From assembly GCA_024349765.1 (NCBI GenBank), contig AP026073.1, forward strand, positions 1,736,001 to 1,800,000: a DNA stretch of 64,000 bases, given 5' to 3'. Of this stretch, positions 58,876 to 64,000 are shown piece by piece (position 1 is the first letter of the stretch; the number at the start of each line of letters is the position of its first letter). Source of the stretch: Streptomyces nigrescens. GTDB taxonomy: Bacteria; Actinomycetota; Actinomycetes; Streptomycetales; Streptomycetaceae. The notes below the pieces were generated by a model. The model made no database searches and had not been told where the DNA came from. It worked only from the letters and a program-made list of their open reading frames with translations. Both the position numbers and the translations under genes were made by a program.

Positions 58876-59738
58876 TGAAATACGCGAGCGAGGATCAGCG
58901 AGAGCCCGGGGTCGGCGAGACCGCCGGGCCGGCCGCCTCCGCGCCCGGACGGGACGCCTCGGCGATGCCGGCCCCGCAGGCCGCCCCCGCGTCACACGAC
59001 GAACAGCAGGGCACCCGCAACAGGGTCGCCCGCTCCATCCTCGACCACGGTCCGTCCACCGCCGCCGAGCTCGCCCTCCGGCTGGAGCTGACCCAGGCCG
59101 CCGTCCGCCGGCACCTGGACGCGCTGGTCGCCGAGGGCGTCGTCGAGCCCCGCGAGCAGCGGGTCTACGGCAGCCGCGGCCGCGGCCGCCCGGCCAAGGC
59201 CTTCGCCCTCACCGACTGCGGGCGGGACGCCTTCGACCAGGCCTACGACCAGCTCGCCGCCGACGCGCTGCGCTGGATCGCGCAGAGCGCGGGCGGTGGC
59301 GAGAAGGGTGAGGCGGCGGTCGCCGCGTTCGCCCGCGCCCGGTTGGCCGCCCAGGCCGAGGGCTACCGCGAGGCGGTCGAGAGCGCCGACCCGGAGGCCC
59401 GCACCCAGGCCCTGGCGAAGGCGTTGACCGCGGACGGGTACGCTGCTACGGCGCGCAGCGCCCCCAACCCCCAGCTCGGTGAACAGCTCTGCCAGCACCA
59501 CTGCCCGGTCGCCCACGTCGCCGAGCGGTACCCGCAGCTGTGCGAGGCGGAGACCGAGGTCTTCTCCCGATTGCTCGGGACCCACGTACAGCGCCTTGCC
59601 ACCATCGCCCACGGCGACGGGGTGTGCACGACCTTCGTCCCGAAGGCCGGAGCCGGCAAGGCAGCTCACCGCGCCGGTGAGCGCCCCCACAAGACCACGA
59701 CACCATCTGCAAGCACGGCCGGGAGGAACCCCGCATGA
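58875..59738 (+). CDS. sufR: SufR-type iron-sulfur-sensing repressor of the suf operon
   Basis: A 287-residue regulator. After a disordered start, the winged helix is at about residues 45-105 ([40 protein letters not shown], then [18 protein letters not shown]). The C-terminal part has the cluster-ligand region [22 protein letters not shown], with three cysteines expected to bind a 4Fe-4S cluster. When the cluster is lost, repression of suf is released. GTG 58875 is chosen because it directly follows the SufR box; a GTG at 58803 would place the operator in the coding sequence. The stop overlaps sufB (ATGA). Confidence 0.9.
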   Translation: MKYASEDQREPGVGETAGPAASAPGRDASAMPAPQAAPASHDEQQGTRNRVARSILDHGPSTAAELALRLELTQAAVRRHLDALVAEGVVEPREQRVYGSRGRGRPAKAFALTDCGRDAFDQAYDQLAADALRWIAQSAGGGEKGEAAVAAFARARLAAQAEGYREAVESADPEARTQALAKALTADGYAATARSAPNPQLGEQLCQHHCPVAHVAERYPQLCEAETEVFSRLLGTHVQRLATIAHGDGVCTTFVPKAGAGKAAHRAGERPHKTTTPSASTAGRNPA

Positions 59739-61156
59739 CGCTCCCCACGGAGACTGCCCACCCCGAACTCGAGGGTCTGGGCAAGTACGAATACGGCTGG
59801 GCCGACTCCGACGTGGCCGGCGCTTCGGCGAAGCGCGGTCTCTCCGAGGACGTCGTCCGTGACATCTCGGCGAAGAAGAACGAGCCGGAGTGGATGCTCA
59901 AGCTCCGCCTCAAGGGGCTGAAGCTGTTCGACAAGAAGCCCATGCCGAACTGGGGCTCCGACCTGTCGGGCATCGACTTCGACAACATCAAGTACTTCGT
60001 CCGCTCCACCGAGCAGCAGGCCGCCTCCTGGGAGGACCTGCCCGAGGACATCAAGAACACCTACGACAAGCTCGGCATCCCCGAGGCGGAGAAGCAGCGC
60101 CTGGTCGCCGGTGTCGCCGCGCAGTACGAGTCCGAGGTCGTCTACCACCAGATCCGCGAGGACCTGGAGGCGCAGGGCGTCATCTTCCTGGACACCGACA
60201 CCGCGCTGAAGGAGCACCCGGAGCTCTTCCAGGAGTACTTCGGCACGGTCATCCCGGTCGGTGACAACAAGTTCGCGTCGCTGAACACCGCGGTGTGGTC
60301 CGGCGGCTCGTTCATCTACGTCCCCAAGGGTGTCCACGTCGACATCCCGCTGCAGGCCTACTTCCGGATCAACACCGAGAACATGGGCCAGTTCGAGCGG
60401 ACGCTGATCATCGTCGACGAGGACGCCTACGTCCACTACGTCGAGGGCTGCACCGCGCCGATCTACAAGTCGGACTCGCTGCACTCCGCGGTGGTCGAGA
60501 TCATCGTCAAGAAGGGCGGCCGCTGCCGCTACACGACCATCCAGAACTGGTCGAACAACGTCTACAACCTGGTCACCAAGCGCGCCGTCGCCTACGAGGG
60601 CGCGACCATGGAGTGGGTCGACGGCAACCTCGGCTCCAAGGTGACGATGAAGTACCCGGCGGTCTACCTCATGGGCGAGCACGCCAAGGGCGAGACCCTG
60701 TCCATCGCCTTCGCCGGCGAGGGCCAGCACCAGGACGCCGGTTCCAAGATGGTCCACATGGCGCCGAACACCTCGTCCAACATCGTCTCCAAGTCGGTGG
60801 CGCGCGGTGGCGGCCGGACCTCCTACCGCGGTCTGGTCGAGATCGGCGAGGGCGCCGCGGGCTCCAAGTCCAACGTGCTGTGCGACGCCCTGCTGGTGGA
60901 CACCATCTCCCGGTCGGACACGTACCCGTACGTCGACGTCCGCGAGGACGACGTCTCCATGGGCCACGAGGCGACCGTCTCCAAGGTCAGCGAGGACCAG
61001 CTGTTCTACCTGATGGCCCGCGGTCTGTCGGAGGACGAGGCCATGGCGATGATCGTGCGCGGCTTCGTCGAGCCGATCGCCCGTGAGCTGCCGATGGAGT
61101 ACGCCCTGGAGCTCAACCGGCTGATCGAGCTGCAGATGGAGGGTGCGGTCGGCTGA
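59735..61156 (+). CDS. sufB: Fe-S cluster assembly scaffold protein SufB
   Basis: A 473-residue SufB, the scaffold of the SufBCD complex. Conserved regions are [81 protein letters not shown] and the C-terminal [36 protein letters not shown]. No intein is present, unlike the mycobacterial SufB. ATG 59735 overlaps the sufR stop. Confidence 0.97.
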   Translation: MTLPTETAHPELEGLGKYEYGWADSDVAGASAKRGLSEDVVRDISAKKNEPEWMLKLRLKGLKLFDKKPMPNWGSDLSGIDFDNIKYFVRSTEQQAASWEDLPEDIKNTYDKLGIPEAEKQRLVAGVAAQYESEVVYHQIREDLEAQGVIFLDTDTALKEHPELFQEYFGTVIPVGDNKFASLNTAVWSGGSFIYVPKGVHVDIPLQAYFRINTENMGQFERTLIIVDEDAYVHYVEGCTAPIYKSDSLHSAVVEIIVKKGGRCRYTTIQNWSNNVYNLVTKRAVAYEGATMEWVDGNLGSKVTMKYPAVYLMGEHAKGETLSIAFAGEGQHQDAGSKMVHMAPNTSSNIVSKSVARGGGRTSYRGLVEIGEGAAGSKSNVLCDALLVDTISRSDTYPYVDVREDDVSMGHEATVSKVSEDQLFYLMARGLSEDEAMAMIVRGFVEPIARELPMEYALELNRLIELQMEGAVG

Positions 61157-61215
61157 CCCGGCCCCCCGCAGCGACCGACTCCCAAAGAACGCAGAAAGCG
61201 AGCTAGACGACAGCC

Positions 61216-62400
61216 ATGGCTGAGGCTCAGAACATCCCGGCGGGTTCCACGACCACCGGCTCCATCGCGGTGGCCGCGGAGTCCACCGTCGCCACGAGGA
61301 TGAGCGCCCCGCCGTCCTACGACGTGGCGGACTTCCCGGTGCCGCACGGCCGCGAGGAGGAGTGGCGGTTCACCCCCCTCGCGCGCCTGAAGGGCCTGCA
61401 CGACGGCTCCGCGGAGGCCGGCGGTCCGGACCTGAAGATCGACATCACCGCTCCCGAGGGCGTCACCCACGAGCTGGTCGACCGCGCCGACCCGCGGGTC
61501 GGCAAGGCCGGCAAGCCCGTCGACCGGGTCGCCGCCCAGGCGTACAGCTCGTTCGAGAAGGCCTCGGTGGTCACGGTCCCCAAGGAGACCGTGCTCAGCG
61601 AGCCGATCCGGATCGCCGTGCACGGCGAGGGCGGCACGGCCTTCGGCCACCAGGTCATCGAGCTCGGCGCGTTCGCCGAGGCGGTCGTGGTCATCGACCA
61701 CACCGGTGACGCGGTGCTCGCCGCCAACGTCGACTACCTCCTCGGCGACGGCGCGAAGCTGACCGTCGTCTCCGTCCAGGACTGGGAGGAGTCGGCCGTC
61801 CACACCGGCCAGCACAACGCCCTGGTCGGCCGGGACGCCACCTTCAAGTCCGTGGTCGTCACCTTCGGCGGCGACCTCGTCCGCCTGCACCCGCGCGTCA
61901 CGTACGCCGGCCCCGGCGGCGAGGCCGAGTTCTACGGCCTGTACTTCACCGAGCAGGGCCAGCACCACGAGCACCGCCTGTTCGTCGACCACGAGGCGTC
62001 CAACTGCCGCTCGCACGTGACCTACAAGGGCGCGCTGCAGGGCGAGGACGCGCACGCCGTCTGGATCGGCGACGTCCTCATCCGCGCCTCGGCCACCGGC
62101 ACGGACACCTACGAGCTCAACCGCAACCTCGTCCTCACCGACGGCGCGCGGGTCGACTCGGTGCCCAACCTGGAGATCGAGACCGGTGAGATCGTCGGCG
62201 CCGGCCACGCCTCGGCGACCGGCCGCTTCGACGACGAGCAGCTCTTCTACCTGATGGCCCGCGGCATCCCCGCCGAGGAGGCCCGCCGGCTCGTCGTGCG
62301 CGGCTTCTTCGCCGAGCTGGTCCAGCAGATCGGCCTGCCGGACGTCGAGGAGCGCCTGATGAGCAAGATCGAGGCCGAGCTGGAAGCGTCCGCGGTATGA
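61216..62400 (+). CDS. sufD: Fe-S cluster assembly protein SufD
   Basis: A 394-residue SufD that pairs with SufB on the SufC ATPase. It has PHGREEEWRFTPLARLKGL near the N-terminus, a beta-helical core (VVVTFGGDLVRLHPRVTYAGPGGEAEFYGLYF, HEHRLFVDHEASNCRSHVTYKGAL) and the C-terminal [31 protein letters not shown]. The gap to sufB is 59 bp, and the stop overlaps the following Rieske gene (ATGA). Confidence 0.96.
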   Translation: MAEAQNIPAGSTTTGSIAVAAESTVATRMSAPPSYDVADFPVPHGREEEWRFTPLARLKGLHDGSAEAGGPDLKIDITAPEGVTHELVDRADPRVGKAGKPVDRVAAQAYSSFEKASVVTVPKETVLSEPIRIAVHGEGGTAFGHQVIELGAFAEAVVVIDHTGDAVLAANVDYLLGDGAKLTVVSVQDWEESAVHTGQHNALVGRDATFKSVVVTFGGDLVRLHPRVTYAGPGGEAEFYGLYFTEQGQHHEHRLFVDHEASNCRSHVTYKGALQGEDAHAVWIGDVLIRASATGTDTYELNRNLVLTDGARVDSVPNLEIETGEIVGAGHASATGRFDDEQLFYLMARGIPAEEARRLVVRGFFAELVQQIGLPDVEERLMSKIEAELEASAV

Positions 62401-62714
62401 GCTACGTACGCGCAGCGGCGCTGAGCGAGCTGGAGGAGGACACCCCCAAGCGGGTGGAGATCGACGGCACGCCCATCTCGCTGGTCCGCACCGAGGGCGA
62501 GGTGTTCGCGATCAACGACATCTGCTCGCACGCGAACGTCTCCCTCTCCGAGGGCGAGGTCGAGGACTGCTCGATCGAGTGCTGGCTGCACGGTTCGAGC
62601 TTCGACCTGCGCACCGGCAAGCCGTCCGGCCTCCCCGCGACGCGCCCCGTCCCCGTATACCCCGTAAAGATCGAAGGGGACGACGTGCTCGTCTCCGTCA
62701 CCCAGGAGTCCTGA
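62397..62714 (+). CDS. Rieske-type ferredoxin of the suf operon
   Basis: A 105-residue Rieske ferredoxin with CSHANVSLSEGEVEDCSIECWLH giving the C-x-H and C-x2-H ligands of a 2Fe-2S cluster, then DLRTGKPSGLPATRPVPVYPV. It is usually annotated as a dioxygenase ferredoxin subunit, but its place between sufD and sufC suggests electron supply for cluster assembly. It overlaps sufD by 4 bp; sufC begins 8 bp later. Confidence 0.92.
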   Translation: MSYVRAAALSELEEDTPKRVEIDGTPISLVRTEGEVFAINDICSHANVSLSEGEVEDCSIECWLHGSSFDLRTGKPSGLPATRPVPVYPVKIEGDDVLVSVTQES

Positions 62715-62721
62715 GTCACCC

Positions 62722-63486
62722 ATGGCAACGCTTGAGATCCACGACCTGCACGTCTCCGTCGAGGCCGAGAACGGTCCGCGCGAGATCCTGAAGGGCGTCG
62801 ACCTGACCGTGAAGCAGGGCGAGACGCACGCCATCATGGGCCCCAACGGCTCCGGCAAGTCGACCCTCGCCTACTCGCTCGCGGGTCACCCCAAGTACAC
62901 GATCACCGGCGGCACCGTCAGCCTCGACGGCGAGGACGTCCTTGAGATGTCCGTCGACGAGCGCGCCCGGGCCGGCGTCTTCCTCGCCATGCAGTACCCG
63001 GTCGAGGTCCCCGGTGTCTCCGTCTCCAACTTCCTGCGCACCTCCGCCACCGCGATCCGCGGTGAGGCCCCCAAGCTGCGGCTGTGGGTCAAGGAGGTCA
63101 AGGAGGCCATGGAGCGCCTCCAGATGGACCCCTCCTTCGCCGAGCGGAACGTCAACGAGGGCTTCTCCGGCGGTGAGAAGAAGCGCCACGAGATCCTCCA
63201 GCTGGAGCTGCTCAAGCCGGCCATCGCGATCCTCGACGAGACCGACTCCGGTCTGGACGTCGACGCGCTGCGCATCGTCTCCGAGGGTGTCAACCGCATC
63301 CGCGAGACCGGCCAGGTCGGCACCCTGCTGATCACTCACTACACGCGCATCCTGCGCTACATCAAGCCCGACCACGTCCACGTCTTCGCCAACGGGCGGA
63401 TCGCCGAGTCCGGCGGCCCGGAGCTGGCGGACAAGCTGGAGGCCGAGGGCTACGAGGCATACGTGAAGGGTGGTACGACCGCGTGA
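62722..63486 (+). CDS. sufC: Fe-S cluster assembly ATPase SufC
   Basis: A 254-residue ABC-type ATPase without membrane partner. It has Walker A MGPNGSGKSTLAYSLAGHP, the Q-loop region VFLAMQYPVEVPGVSVSNFLR, the signature NEGFSGGEKKRHEILQ, Walker B AIAILDETDSGLDVDAL and the switch LLITHYTRIL. It drives the SufBCD scaffold. The stop overlaps the sufS GTG (GTGA). Confidence 0.97.
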   Translation: MATLEIHDLHVSVEAENGPREILKGVDLTVKQGETHAIMGPNGSGKSTLAYSLAGHPKYTITGGTVSLDGEDVLEMSVDERARAGVFLAMQYPVEVPGVSVSNFLRTSATAIRGEAPKLRLWVKEVKEAMERLQMDPSFAERNVNEGFSGGEKKRHEILQLELLKPAIAILDETDSGLDVDALRIVSEGVNRIRETGQVGTLLITHYTRILRYIKPDHVHVFANGRIAESGGPELADKLEAEGYEAYVKGGTTA

Positions 63487-64000
63487 CACAGCTGCCGGGC
63501 CTCCTCGACACAGAGGCGATCCGTAAGGACTTCCCCCTCCTGGACCGCCAGGTCCACGACGGCCGGAAGATCGTGTACCTGGACAACGCGGCGACCTCGC
63601 AGAAGCCGCGTCAGGTCCTCGATGCCCTGAACGCCTACTACGAACGTCACAACGCCAACGTCCACCGCGGCGTGCATGTGCTCGCCGAGGAGGCCACGGC
63701 GCTGTACGAAGGCGCCCGCGACAAGGTCGCCGCCTTCATCAACGCGCCCAGCCGCGACGAGGTGATCTTCACCAAGAACGCCTCGGAGTCGCTCAACCTC
63801 GTGGCGAACATGCTCGGCTGGGCCGACGAGCCCTACCGCGTGGACCGCGAGACCGAGATCGTCATCACGGAGATGGAGCACCACTCCAACATCGTTCCGT
63901 GGCAGCTGCTCTCGCAGCGCACGGGTGCGCAGCTGAAGTGGTTCGGCCTGACCGACGACGGCCGCCTGGACCTGACGAACATCGAAGAGGTCATCACCGA
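63483..64000 (+). CDS. sufS: Cysteine desulfurase SufS (3' part outside window)
   Basis: The first 172 residues of a SufS/CsdA-type PLP enzyme that supplies sulfur. Visible are the start LLDTEAIRKDFPLLDRQVHDG, VYLDNAATSQKPRQVLDAL, NVHRGVHVLAEEATALYEGAR, IFTKNASESLNLVANML and ITEMEHHSNIVPWQLL, with the His that stacks on PLP. The PLP Lys and the catalytic Cys loop lie beyond the window. GTG 63483 overlaps the sufC stop by 4 bp. Confidence 0.96.
   Translation, partial: MTQLPGLLDTEAIRKDFPLLDRQVHDGRKIVYLDNAATSQKPRQVLDALNAYYERHNANVHRGVHVLAEEATALYEGARDKVAAFINAPSRDEVIFTKNASESLNLVANMLGWADEPYRVDRETEIVITEMEHHSNIVPWQLLSQRTGAQLKWFGLTDDGRLDLTNIEEVIT

Overview
The window is a high-GC actinobacterial chromosome segment, almost certainly Streptomyces. 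The evidence is the very strong G/C bias at third codon positions, many GTG starts, whiA, the RbpA-family protein, the sporulation-era gene order rapZ-yvcK-whiA, mycothiol-dependent enzymes, and a glycolysis/pentose-phosphate/suf arrangement that matches what I recall of the central Streptomyces chromosome. There are no tRNA or rRNA genes, no CRISPR array and no insertion sequence that I can see. Most of the window is vertically inherited core genome, with a few accessory patches (about 3.4-11 kb, 16-19 kb, 21.5-24 kb and 27.4-34 kb).

Layout. 1-13.3 kb holds mixed accessory genes: a helicase-associated protein, a DraRnl-type RNA ligase, an FAD oxidoreductase coupled to a small unknown protein, a quinone oxidoreductase, an IclR-type regulator followed by a small protein with an amyloid-signalling-like motif, a WGR/beta-propeller protein, a MazF-like toxin, DUF1697, a DNA-alkyl-cysteine methyltransferase and a secreted glycerophosphodiesterase. 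13.8-20 kb has uvrB, two TerD-type genes and terC behind a probable manganese riboswitch. 20-24 kb has a metallo-hydrolase, a mycothiol-dependent enzyme and a divergent monooxygenase/TetR pair. 24.3-27.3 kb is uvrA. 27.4-34.3 kb has a LacI-PfkB operon divergent from a polyol-type dehydrogenase, the eroded tail of a sugar transporter, a Tat lipoprotein Rieske protein, an XRE regulator and a secreted cysteine protease with a partner. 34.4-39.4 kb is the overlapping operon uvrC-rapZ-yvcK-whiA. 39.6-46 kb is gap-pgk-tpiA-secG-rbpA-like-pgi. 46.2-52.8 kb is the reverse-strand pentose phosphate operon tkt-tal-zwf-opcA-pgl. 53.3-58.7 kb has ctaB, a conserved hypothetical, an amidohydrolase, ctaA and an ABC-2 exporter. 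58.9 kb to the end is sufR-sufB-sufD-Rieske ferredoxin-sufC-sufS, cut by the window edge.

The strongest regulatory signal is a repeated promoter architecture, TTGTCRGTG, 8 nt, TANNNT. This is the mycobacterial RecA-independent, PafBC-type DNA-damage promoter. It occurs six times with no mismatch: before uvrB, uvrC, the alkyl-cysteine methyltransferase gene, the WGR gene, the TetR gene and an ORF of unknown nature just before pgi. In five of the six the start codon lies 6-7 nt after the -10 box, so those transcripts should be leaderless. The window therefore holds a concentrated DNA-damage regulon, and the motif suggests new members of it. Other sites that tie genes to regulators are a CAAC-N6-GTTG SufR box at the sufR start, a LacI-type palindrome at 29.7 kb, a Rex-like box before ctaA and a partial iron box before sufR.
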